Below, one piece after another: positions 1 to 6,068 of a stretch of DNA of 10,758 nt. Location: positions 1 to 10,758 of the forward strand of contig JAPLIO010000029.1 in assembly GCA_026389055.1 (NCBI GenBank), written 5' to 3'. Under the pieces are notes generated by a model. The model was not told where the DNA came from. It saw only the letters and a list, made by a program, of their open reading frames with translations, and did not search any database. Position numbers and translations under genes: made by a program. This DNA comes from Candidatus Melainabacteria bacterium (GTDB lineage: Bacteria > Cyanobacteriota > Vampirovibrionia > Vampirovibrionales > JAJTHC01). Each line of letters opens with the position of its first letter. Positions within the stretch are counted from its first letter, which is position 1.

Positions 1-27
1 AGTAAGAAGAAGAGGTTAAGTTTGTAA
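1..27 (+). CDS. 3' end of an upstream gene (partial)
   Basis: One reading frame is open from the first base to a TAA at 25-27 and would end in SKKKRLSL. Its stop shares one base with the ATG of the ATP-grasp gene (TAATG), the kind of overlap seen in translationally coupled operon genes. Only eight codons are visible, so the product cannot be named. If real, it is the gene co-transcribed with the ligase and may be another graspetide precursor, a second ligase or an exporter. The frame could also be open by chance. Confidence 0.35.
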   Translation, partial: SKKKRLSL

Positions 28-965
28 TGCACATCATTATCGGTTCCGAAGAAGAACACCACGCCAAGCATATTTACACCTTGCTACAAGCTAAAAACGA
101 ACCCGTAACGTATCTGGATTCTCGGCAATTACCTGAAGCTCTGCTGCTACAGTGGGAAGCTTCAGAAATTACGACTACTACGGGCTATTTAACCATTGAA
201 GGTAGTAAGGTTCCGTTAAATGCCATTAGAAGTGTTTATTGGCGATGGTACTACGGTATTCGTATAGCCCCCACCCACCAAACCCCTGAAGCACTTCACA
301 CCGCTTATATGATTGATAGGGAAGTAACTTCTGCCATAGAAAGCCTGTTTGCTGTATTAGCAGAAGAACCCACTTGCTTATGGGTTAATAGTATCAATGC
401 CGTTGAAATGCACAAGAAAAAAGGGTATCAGCTAAACTTAATGGCAAAAAATGGGATTAGAGTACCCCGCACGCTAATTACTAACGATGCTACCAGTGTT
501 TGGGATTTTTACGAAGCTAATCAGCGGTCTATTATTGTGAAGCCTGTTCGGGGTGGGGTTAGTACTCAAAAAGTAACCGAAGCGGATTTAACGCAAGAAA
601 GGTTGGCGTTACTTCACTATTCCCCTGTGCAGTTTCAAGAATTGATTGAAGGCGTGGATATTCGGGTGTACGGGGTAGGCAACCAATTATTTGCGGCGGA
701 AATTCAAGCTAATACGATTGATTTTAGAGAAGACCCGCAAGCAAAAATCATCCCTATTGTATTACCTGAAGCCATTCAACAACAGTGCTTACAGGTGATG
801 CAATTATGTGATTTATGCTTTACGGGCATTGATATTAGACGAACCCCTGCTGGCGACTACGTTTTTATAGAAGCTAACCCTTCACCCATGTTTACCTTTT
901 TTGAACAACAATCGGGGTATCCCATTTCAGAAGCATTGGTCAGCTTACTGATTAGGGGTAAATAG
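27..965 (+). CDS. ATP-grasp peptide ligase of the graspetide (microviridin/plesiocin) maturase type
   Basis: This 312-residue cytoplasmic enzyme fits the RimK/MvdC-MvdD-like ATP-grasp family, whose graspetide members activate Glu/Asp side chains by phosphorylation and close ester or amide rings with Thr, Ser or Lys of a ribosomal precursor. The N-terminal domain contains VYWRWYYG (about 70-77), in the place of the VW.RRP segment of the family. MHKKKGYQLNLMAKNGIRVP (128-147) and TLITND (149-154) match the typical linker. ATP-grasp residues follow: VKP with Lys172, QELIEG with Glu205, DIRV with Arg213, GIDI with Asp269, and the metal-binding IEANP with Glu282 and Asn284. The length is normal for graspetide ligases (about 310-330). 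AGAGG at 11-15 lies 11 bases before the ATG. The convergent neighbour encodes TTxxxxEE repeats, the substrate motif of plesiocin-type enzymes, which raises confidence that it is a macrocyclase rather than a ribosomal-protein or glutathione ligase. Confidence 0.85.
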   Translation: MHIIIGSEEEHHAKHIYTLLQAKNEPVTYLDSRQLPEALLLQWEASEITTTTGYLTIEGSKVPLNAIRSVYWRWYYGIRIAPTHQTPEALHTAYMIDREVTSAIESLFAVLAEEPTCLWVNSINAVEMHKKKGYQLNLMAKNGIRVPRTLITNDATSVWDFYEANQRSIIVKPVRGGVSTQKVTEADLTQERLALLHYSPVQFQELIEGVDIRVYGVGNQLFAAEIQANTIDFREDPQAKIIPIVLPEAIQQQCLQVMQLCDLCFTGIDIRRTPAGDYVFIEANPSPMFTFFEQQSGYPISEALVSLLIRGK

Positions 966-966
966 T

Positions 967-1008
967 AAGCCTACTTTCCATCACAAGATCAGGATAAAAA
1001 GTAGGCTT
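967..1008. terminator. Hairpin between convergent genes, probable bidirectional terminator
   Basis: A perfect 11-bp inverted repeat, AAGCCTACTTT (967-977) and AAAGTAGGCTT (998-1008), with a 20-base loop, sits directly after the ATP-grasp stop and 33 bases past the end of the convergent precursor gene. The minus-strand transcript has a short T run within the stem; the + strand lacks a good U tract. It could terminate both transcripts, but strength is uncertain. Confidence 0.5.
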
Positions 1009-1041
1009 GTCTTCAACAAATGGCAGTAATGTCAAAATTCG

Positions 1042-1818
1042 TTATCGAGGAATCGTATTTCTGAAGCTATCAATATCTTTTTGGCTAAGCTGATTTTCGT
1101 TACCATCTCTACCTGCTATCAAGCCTAAGTTACCGTAATCAATAACAAAGTCTCTCTTGATATTACTAGGCATCAAGTCCTTACCTTCTAATACGGCGAC
1201 ATTCTTAATCATAAATTTTAAAGTGCTTAAGTCTTTTGTTACATTTTTTGCCTCTGCTGCTAACTGCCTATGTAGAGTTTTACTTATACTATCCGAGGCT
1301 AATTGTTTATTGATATCAGCTAATTTTGTCGATAACTCTTGCTCTAAATAGATCAACTGTTTCTCAGAAGCCTTCTTATTCGTTTGACCATCCAACTTGT
1401 CTGCTTGTTTATGAAGCCTTTCCGCATCTGCTAAACTAACACTGTCATCTAAAATTAAACCAGTAGGAGGAAGAATACCACCTTCTTCACCCATGGCAAG
1501 CGACGTCGGTACATCAAACTGTGGAGGATTGTAGCCACCGCCTTCTTCACCCATAGCAAACGTGGTCATCTGAGGATTTGGGTTAAATGGAAATGGAAAA
1601 GGCTTAGGATTACAAAAGCCACCGCCACCTTCTTCACCCACGGAACGAGTTGTTGCGTGAGGAGGATTGTAGCCACCGCCACCTTCTTCACCCATGGAAC
1701 GAGTTGTTGCGTGAGGAGGATTGTAGCCACCGCCACCTTCTTCACCCATGGCAAACGTGGTCCTCTGATTATAGGAGTAAGGGGTTGGGGTTGGGTTAAA
1801 ATTAAGATAACTGTTCAT
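1042..1818 (-). CDS. Putative multi-core graspetide precursor with N-terminal cores and a long C-terminal follower
   Basis: The 258-residue product is read from the ATG at 1816-1818; a TTG directly before it (1819-1821) is an alternative start. AAAGGA lies 9 bases upstream of the ATG. Residues 1-19 (MNSYLNFNPTPTPYSYNQR) are Asn/Pro/Tyr-rich. Five copies of TTxxxxEE follow: TTFAMGEE (20-27), TTRSMGEE (38-45), TTRSVGEE (56-63), TTFAMGEE (85-92) and TSLAMGEE (105-112), each followed by Gly runs and mostly YNPP linkers. TTxxxxEE is the published core motif of plesiocin, where Thr and Glu side chains are joined by esters into a bicyclic hairpin. Residues 120-258 are charged, Lys/Glu/Leu-rich and probably helical, with no core motif, signal peptide or membrane segment. 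Known graspetide precursors have N-terminal leaders, so this order is reversed; the C-terminal part may be a follower that the ligase recognises, or a fused partner. Substrate status is inferred from the motif and the facing ATP-grasp gene. Confidence 0.75.
   Translation of the reverse strand: MNSYLNFNPTPTPYSYNQRTTFAMGEEGGGGYNPPHATTRSMGEEGGGGYNPPHATTRSVGEEGGGGFCNPKPFPFPFNPNPQMTTFAMGEEGGGYNPPQFDVPTSLAMGEEGGILPPTGLILDDSVSLADAERLHKQADKLDGQTNKKASEKQLIYLEQELSTKLADINKQLASDSISKTLHRQLAAEAKNVTKDLSTLKFMIKNVAVLEGKDLMPSNIKRDFVIDYGNLGLIAGRDGNENQLSQKDIDSFRNTIPR
1621..1751 (-). repeat. 54-bp tandem repeat encoding graspetide core units
   Basis: Two 54-base units (1621-1674 and 1675-1728) differ at one base, and a third partial unit runs to about 1751. 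Each encodes an 18-residue module made of a core octapeptide, Gly4 and YNPPHA. The period is a multiple of three and lies in frame. The near identity shows recent duplication or homogenisation of the cores. Confidence 0.9.
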
Positions 1819-1915
1819 CAATACAATTCCTTTCGCTCGGGGCTAAATAAACTATCTATCAAGAGATTATTCTTAAACTGTCCCTACAATTTAAGCAGAG
1901 TAAGGGTCAATAGAT

Positions 1916-1944
1916 ACTCTAACTAACGATTTCTAGCTGAACAA
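1916..1944 (-). promoter_or_regulatory. Candidate promoter of the precursor gene
   Basis: On the minus strand TTGTTC (1939-1944) is separated by 17 bases from TAGAGT (1916-1921), a weak sigma70-like pair. The predicted transcript would carry a leader of about 90 bases. The -35 element falls inside one of the TGAACAAAT repeats. Both boxes match the consensus only partly. Confidence 0.25.
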
Positions 1945-1981
1945 ATTGCTGAGATATGAACAAATTGTTACATTTGTTCAT
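1938..1981. promoter_or_regulatory. Operator-like TGAACAAAT repeat array upstream of the precursor gene
   Basis: TGAACAAATTG occurs at 1938-1948 and again at 1957-1967, 19 bases apart. The second copy forms an inverted repeat, ATGAACAAAT (1956-1965), six spacer bases, ATTTGTTCAT (1972-1981), with 10-bp arms. Three half-sites within 44 bases, 120-160 bases before the precursor start, look like a binding region for a dimeric regulator. No regulator is visible nearby. Confidence 0.45.
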
Positions 1982-2020
1982 GCTAAAAAATGCCAGTATT
2001 CATAATGGTTAAGGGCTTAT

Positions 2021-2036
2021 TTGTTTTTTAAAACAA
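2021..2036 (-). terminator. Weak T-rich hairpin after the Ala/Gly-rich gene
   Basis: TTGTTTT (2021-2027) and AAAACAA (2030-2036) are complementary and lie 30 bases past the stop of the minus-strand gene at 2067. The stem is AT-only and its loop too tight to form fully, so this is a weak terminator candidate at best. Confidence 0.2.
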
Positions 2037-2066
2037 GCGGTAATCACAACAACAGTGGCAATTTAT

Positions 2067-3143
2067 TTAAACTGGCGGTTTGTCTTTTTTCTGATAACTC
2101 GGTAGCAAGGCTTCCATACCTGCTTGGGTAGCCGTACCAAATAGCACCGCCCCAACAATCGCCATTACTTGGGATGGCAAGCCCTTAAACCTCTCAAATC
2201 TAGTCTTATTTAAACAGGTTAATTCACACCCAAACGTGTTTTTAAACAGAGTCGCACCTACATCGCCCATGAACCAAGCAGCCCCCATTTTACTGACGTT
2301 TTTAACGCCTTCAACGCTGGTGGTCATCGCTAGTTCGCTTCCCGTTTGCCCATCTTTTTTCGCATTTTCGTGGGCTTCAACCGTTTTACTACCCGCATTA
2401 AATACAAATAACCCACTAGCAACAGCACTTAAACTATTAGAAACCACATTGTTTCCAGCAAACGCTTCCGTAAACGAGCGTGTCCAGCTGGCATGGGCTA
2501 ATTCACCCGCTACAGGTAACAAACTTTTCGGATTCTTGAACCCACTGGCAATGGCTTCTTTGAAAGCCGTCGTTTTTTGAGCAATTTGTTGCCAGTAGGC
2601 TTTGCTCCCTACTTCTGAAAGCCCCACCAATTCTTGTGGAACAGCTTTAGCAGATTCATTGAAAAAGATGTTGGTCATAGTCCGAGAAGCCACTCTATCG
2701 GCTGTCGGTTTGGTTAGGGCTTTTACTTGGTCATCCAACCACTTGCAATCAAACCAAGACCTCGCCTGAATTTGCCCCCAGCGTTCCCCTCTGTGCGTAG
2801 CCGCTTGCTGCCAATTAAATGCCGTAGCATTATTAGCCACCGTGCTAACACCCATCGCCGTTCCTGCACCTGTAGCAACACCTGCAAAGGTATCATACAT
2901 GGCGTTGTGCGGAATTGCCATGGAAGCTGATTCAAACGAATCAGACCGAGTTTGTTGGGTGGCTTGAAAATTTGAATTAGGCAGGGTTGCATCAACCGAA
3001 TTAACCGATTCAGGCAACTGGCTAAGGGCTTCAAAACTTTGCCTAGGCCGTTGCCAACCCAAGGGCTTCCCACCGGCTAACGAATTAGCTGACGGGGGAA
3101 AATCGCTATTATTGAAAGCGTTTAACCCTGTTCCCATGGTCAT
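2067..3143 (-). CDS. Unrecognised Ala/Gly-rich protein with hydrophobic segments
   Basis: I do not recognise this 358-residue protein. The ATG at 3141-3143 is preceded by GGGAAG with 9 bases of spacing. Residues 1-80 are Asn/Ser/Gln/Pro-rich and likely disordered. Ala/Gly-rich or hydrophobic stretches occur at about 86-106, 233-250, 286-300 and 322-347; they are moderate and may be membrane-associated helices rather than clear transmembrane segments. A Trp-rich part (WQQ...RWGQ...RSWFDCKW, 111-135) precedes a mixed helical centre, and Cys306 and Cys310 form a CxxxC pair. The C terminus is Lys/Pro-rich. The gene reads in the same direction as the graspetide precursor, 248 bases upstream of it, so a joint role is possible but unproven. 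The N-terminal style resembles that of the protein at 7688-8758, though I see no clear alignable homology between them. Confidence 0.75.
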   Translation of the reverse strand: MTMGTGLNAFNNSDFPPSANSLAGGKPLGWQRPRQSFEALSQLPESVNSVDATLPNSNFQATQQTRSDSFESASMAIPHNAMYDTFAGVATGAGTAMGVSTVANNATAFNWQQAATHRGERWGQIQARSWFDCKWLDDQVKALTKPTADRVASRTMTNIFFNESAKAVPQELVGLSEVGSKAYWQQIAQKTTAFKEAIASGFKNPKSLLPVAGELAHASWTRSFTEAFAGNNVVSNSLSAVASGLFVFNAGSKTVEAHENAKKDGQTGSELAMTTSVEGVKNVSKMGAAWFMGDVGATLFKNTFGCELTCLNKTRFERFKGLPSQVMAIVGAVLFGTATQAGMEALLPSYQKKDKPPV

Positions 3144-3220
3144 TGATTACTTCCCAATACGAACTAATATGCCCTAAAAAAAGACTCTAGTATTTTAAAA
3201 AATTGTCCGACTTTTTACTT

Positions 3221-3288
3221 TGTAGGGGTGCGATTCATCGCATCCTTTTGTGGATTGTGGGGCGGACGTGATAAATCACGCCCCTACA
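3221..3288. repeat. REP-like nested palindromic element
   Basis: This 68-base intergenic element begins TGTAGGGGTGCGAT and ends ATCACGCCCCTACA. The outer 25-base arms are inverted copies matching at about 20 of 25 positions. Each arm also holds its own small palindrome: GCGATTCATCGC on the left and CGTGATAAATCACG on the right. Dispersed repeats beginning GTAGGGGCG with such inner palindromes are familiar to me from many bacterial genomes, including cyanobacteria. It lies between two divergently transcribed genes and is likely a non-autonomous mobile or REP-type element. Other genomic copies cannot be checked here. Confidence 0.65.
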
Positions 3289-3351
3289 GTCGGTTTAATT
3301 ATTTTGAAATACACTACATAAGCATAAAACCGATTATTTCCCCTTCTTGTG

Positions 3352-3381
3352 TTAGCAAAAACCCACTACTTTAGGTAGAAT
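3352..3381 (+). promoter_or_regulatory. Candidate promoter for the metF-like gene
   Basis: TTAGCA (3352-3357) and TAGAAT (3376-3381) are spaced by 18 bases. TAGAAT matches the -10 consensus at five of six positions; the -35 is weak. Transcription would begin near 3388, about 38 bases before the ATG. Confidence 0.4.
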
Positions 3382-3417
3382 GGTAAGGATACCTGTTTTT
3401 TTCCCCACCTGTAGTAG
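3366..3417 (+). promoter_or_regulatory. Leader with two competing stem options before the metF-like gene
   Basis: AGGTA (3373-3377) can pair with TACCT (3390-3394), directly followed by G and seven T residues, which resembles a small intrinsic terminator. Alternatively CTACTTTAGGT (3366-3376) can pair with ACCTGTAGTAG (3407-3417) except for two central bases. The options share AGGT, so they exclude each other. Stems are short, and the left part may lie upstream of the transcription start. Confidence 0.25.
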
Positions 3418-3426
3418 AAAAATATC

Positions 3427-4395
3427 ATGCCCCACCTGTTTTCTGAAAAAATTAAAGCTACCCACCCACCCACTGAACCCATTCTAACGCTGGAACTTTC
3501 CCCCCCGAAAGGCGTCGATACCGACCGCCTTTTAGCACGGGCTTCCGCCCTAAAAGGCTTGGTAGATGCTATTAACGTGCCAGATTGTCAACGGGCGTTG
3601 CTACGGCAATCTTCCCTAGCGGCTGCCGTGTTGATTGAGCAAAAAGTAGGCATTGAAACCATTTGGCAACTAACCTGCCGAGACCGTAACCTGATTGCCC
3701 TACAGGCAGATTTACTGGGCGGTTACGCCCTAGGGTTGAAAAACGTGCTAGCCTTAACGGGCGACCCCGTCCAAATTGGCGACCAAAAAACAGTCGCCCA
3801 GCAGGTGTTTCACCTCGATGCGGTTCGGTTATTGACGTTGCTAAACAAGCTGAATGCGGGAATTGATGCTACGGAAACGCCGTTTAAAGATGGTGGTACG
3901 GCGTTTGTTACGGGGTCTGCACTCAACCCGTTGCGGTTGCATAATCAGGCACAAAAAAAGCGGTTGTGTTTGAAGTTGGAGGCGGGGGTTGGTTTTTTCC
4001 AGACGCAACCGTTGTATCATCGCGAACCGTTGGAGGCGGGGTTGGAGGCTTTGGCGGGGTGTGTGGCGTTAGTTGGGTGTGAATCGCCGAAGGTGTTGTT
4101 GGGGATGGTACCGCCGAAATCGGGAGATTCGGCGAGGTTTTTGAATAAAACGGTGCCGGGTATTGCGATACCTCAAGGGTTGATAGATAGGCTGGATGGG
4201 GCGATTGACCCTGCGGATGAGAGTTTGCATTATTGTGCGGAGCTGTTGGGTGGCATGGCTGGTTTGGTGGATGGGGTGCATTTAATGCCCGTGGTTTTGG
4301 AAAAGCGGTGTGTGGTTTTTGTTCAGCGGGTTCGGGCTGCTTTGGGCTTACCCACCCTTGAACGCCCCACCGTTGCCGATGCGTTTTCGGGGTAG
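3427..4395 (+). CDS. metF: Methylenetetrahydrofolate reductase (MetF family)
   Basis: The 322-residue TIM-barrel flavoprotein should reduce 5,10-methylene-THF to 5-methyl-THF, the methyl donor for methionine synthesis, in the cytoplasm. Family landmarks are clear: LELSPPKG (about 23-30) with the Glu equivalent to the catalytic acid of the E. coli EFFPPK motif; QLTCRDRN (about 81-88), corresponding to HLTC.D; LALTGDP (about 109-115), corresponding to the RGD segment; FFQTQPLY (about 191-198); and GMVPPKSG (about 226-233). Length is slightly above that of E. coli MetF (296). There is no good Shine-Dalgarno before the ATG at 3427. No methionine gene lies beside it; the next gene is convergent, only 10 bases away. 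Third codon positions change from C-rich to G-rich near base 3800, with a short C-rich tail at the end, without any break in the protein. Its cofactor and electron donor cannot be read from the sequence. Confidence 0.9.
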   Translation: MPHLFSEKIKATHPPTEPILTLELSPPKGVDTDRLLARASALKGLVDAINVPDCQRALLRQSSLAAAVLIEQKVGIETIWQLTCRDRNLIALQADLLGGYALGLKNVLALTGDPVQIGDQKTVAQQVFHLDAVRLLTLLNKLNAGIDATETPFKDGGTAFVTGSALNPLRLHNQAQKKRLCLKLEAGVGFFQTQPLYHREPLEAGLEALAGCVALVGCESPKVLLGMVPPKSGDSARFLNKTVPGIAIPQGLIDRLDGAIDPADESLHYCAELLGGMAGLVDGVHLMPVVLEKRCVVFVQRVRAALGLPTLERPTVADAFSG

Positions 4396-4405
4396 GGGTA
4401 GGAGT

Positions 4406-4900
4406 TTACTCTAAACCACTGGGTATTAAATGATACTTTTGTGCTGATTCTTCATTTAAAACCTTCACGGCATTTGGCGACAAATTCCAAGAAAGTAGAA
4501 CCCCTTTAAAAGCCTTAGCCAAAGCATCTTTAACTGGTATTAAATCTTGTTTTGTTGTACGTTTCAAAACTAATACGAATGTCATAGGGACTTTGCTGAT
4601 AGCTACATTTGCTAAGTTTTCAGGTAAAACCTCACCTTCATGACGTTTTAAATGCAGTGCTAGAAACAAAACGAGGCTATCTTTGAATTTTTGTACAACA
4701 TCACTAATAAATTGTTTGAAATCAGCAGGTACAGAAGGCTTTGCTTCAACAAAACAAAGTGCATCTTTCAATAATACAAACTCAACCGTTTTTAGTCCGT
4801 ACCCCAAAGCTTTTATGTATATATTACACTGTTCAATATCATAATAAGAGTCAGAATCAAAATCACCAAACTGCATTTCAGAATGCGTAACAACCACCAT
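4406..4900 (-). CDS. Small partner protein of the AAA ATPase, possible PD-(D/E)XK-like fold
   Basis: I favour the ATG at 4898-4900, giving 164 residues and a 4-base gap after the ATPase stop. The frame is open to 4975, but the extra 25 codons overlap the ATPase gene and lack a ribosome binding site; GGAG about 13 bases before 4900 is inside the ATPase end. TVEFVLLKDALCFVEAKPS (residues 38-56) reads as two beta strands with Asp46 and the ExK triad Glu52-Lys54, resembling the core of PD-(D/E)XK nucleases. Some small proteins encoded next to AAA ATPases carry a similar EAKSS stretch. The rest is mixed alpha/beta without membrane segments or a recognised domain. Tight coupling to the ATPase implies a joint function, probably defence or another nucleic-acid-directed effector. 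Nuclease activity is a hypothesis; Pro55 where Ser is common is a mild deviation. Confidence 0.75.
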   Translation of the reverse strand: MVVVTHSEMQFGDFDSDSYYDIEQCNIYIKALGYGLKTVEFVLLKDALCFVEAKPSVPADFKQFISDVVQKFKDSLVLFLALHLKRHEGEVLPENLANVAISKVPMTFVLVLKRTTKQDLIPVKDALAKAFKGVLLSWNLSPNAVKVLNEESAQKYHLIPSGLE

Positions 4901-4904
4901 CGAA

Positions 4905-5927
4905 CTACGGAAGCTCCAACTCTTCTTCATACAAATGAATAACTTCGTTAATGATGGCATTTTCTGGCATACCATTCAGCAAATCATCTGCACGCCAAAC
5001 CATCTGATTTTCTTCTTTTTCACACGCTAAAATCGGAATAGAACATTCTTTTTGCTGAGCAATCAAGTAGAGTTTTTTAATAACAAAATAGGAATGAGTT
5101 GCCATAAAAAATTGAATACCTTCATTAAAAGCCAAGTCAGCAATACACTCCAGAAAAACAGAAATCGCTTCTGGATGCAGGGCAGATTCTGGCTCATCAA
5201 TAAAAACAATCGACCCCCTTTTCAGGTATTTATTGCCTAACAAGGTATCCAACAAAGCTAATTTTTTAACACCTTCAGCCGTTACGCCAATGGGGAATTT
5301 TTGTCCGCCTTTGCCAAACCGCCATTGGGCAGATTTGTTATCATATTCCACACGTCCGCCCAGCAGTTCATCTAATTTTTTTCTAACAGCACTAGCGGTA
5401 TTAGACGTTTTTCTTTGAGACGGTAATTGAATGGCTCTAGCTAAATCGACATAAGTATCGTCAAACCCAAACAGTTTATCATTATCACGAGATTTCAAAA
5501 TAATTTTATGAAGCGATAAAATTTCTTTTGCTGGTAAAAAAATAGAATCATACTCTGTACGAGGTTCAATGTAGTTTTCTAAAGATCTAATTTGTTTTTC
5601 TAAATTTTTTGTAAAATGATACTGTAAAAACTTATCCTTCATCGTAATTTTGCAACGCAGCGGTTCATCTTGTCCTTTACGGACGAGATCCCCTATTTTA
5701 TCGACCTGAAACGTCCAATATAGCTTATCAGACAATAATTCTGCAAGCGTCTTATTATCATCCCCTCTTTGATAGCCTTCTAAAGCCTTAACAGTACTAT
5801 AGAGTGCTTTTAGAATGGATGTTTTTCCAGATCCATTATTGCCTGTAATCAAGTTAATGGCACCCAAAGAATCCCAACTAATTTTTTCTAAAAGACCAAA
5901 ATTAACTAATTCTACCGCTTGCAACAT
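4905..5927 (-). CDS. AAA15/OLD-like ABC-type ATPase, putative defence ATPase
   Basis: The 340-residue cytoplasmic ATPase belongs to the AAA15/AAA21 (OLD- and RecF-like) group. It opens with the typical strand MLQAVELVNFGLLEKISW, then Walker A GNNGSGKT (29-36). FLPAKEILSLH (130-140) matches the Y.PAKE.L segment common in the family. TAEGVKKLALLDTLL (216-230) occupies the ABC-signature position, SIVFIDEPESALHP (239-252) is the Walker B and D-loop region with catalytic Glu245, and ATHS (276-279) is the switch histidine. No TOPRIM domain follows, unlike full OLD nucleases, so any effector must be elsewhere, most simply the 164-residue protein encoded 4 bases downstream. Such ATPase-plus-small-protein pairs occur in anti-phage and abortive infection modules. 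The ATG at 5925-5927 has no strong Shine-Dalgarno. The gene is more AT-rich than metF on its left, which fits acquisition by transfer. Confidence 0.85.
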   Translation of the reverse strand: MLQAVELVNFGLLEKISWDSLGAINLITGNNGSGKTSILKALYSTVKALEGYQRGDDNKTLAELLSDKLYWTFQVDKIGDLVRKGQDEPLRCKITMKDKFLQYHFTKNLEKQIRSLENYIEPRTEYDSIFLPAKEILSLHKIILKSRDNDKLFGFDDTYVDLARAIQLPSQRKTSNTASAVRKKLDELLGGRVEYDNKSAQWRFGKGGQKFPIGVTAEGVKKLALLDTLLGNKYLKRGSIVFIDEPESALHPEAISVFLECIADLAFNEGIQFFMATHSYFVIKKLYLIAQQKECSIPILACEKEENQMVWRADDLLNGMPENAIINEVIHLYEEELELP

Positions 5928-5950
5928 AAAACAGCACCCAAAAAATAATT

Positions 5951-5968
5951 TAAACTATTTTTAGTTTA
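5951..5968. promoter_or_regulatory. Perfect AT-rich palindrome before the ATPase gene
   Basis: TAAACTA, four T residues and TAGTTTA form a perfect 7-bp inverted repeat 24 bases upstream of the ATPase start codon. It may be an operator or a 5' hairpin. Nothing else identifies its role. Confidence 0.35.
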
Positions 5969-6068
5969 TCATAAATGTTAATTAAAGGGTTAGTTATATA
6001 ACCTTATAAAATTTACGACTGCTTGCAAATAAGTGGATTGCCGAAGGGTGAAAAATATCGTGGGGAGA

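Noticed and set aside
1621..1751. Possible CRISPR-like array
   Set aside because: The units are contiguous and coding with no unique spacers, and there is no cas gene.
1566..1926. Open frames on both strands across the core repeats (for example 1566-1754 minus and 1657-1926 plus)
   Set aside because: They arise because the 54-base repeat is open in several frames; they are highly repetitive, lack ribosome binding sites and overlap the better precursor frame.
1956..2012. Short + strand ORF (MNKLLHLFMLKNASIHNG)
   Set aside because: It overlaps the TGAACAAAT repeats, has no ribosome binding site and is not related to the cores; the inverted repeat explains it better.
4069..4281. Minus-strand ORF inside the metF-like gene, and similar antisense frames in other genes
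   Set aside because: Composition shadows of the G-ending codon region; no start signals and implausible Arg/His/Gln-rich products.
4901..4975. Earlier starts for the small partner protein
   Set aside because: They overlap the 3' end of the ATPase gene and have no ribosome binding site; the residues translate the ATPase tail in another frame.
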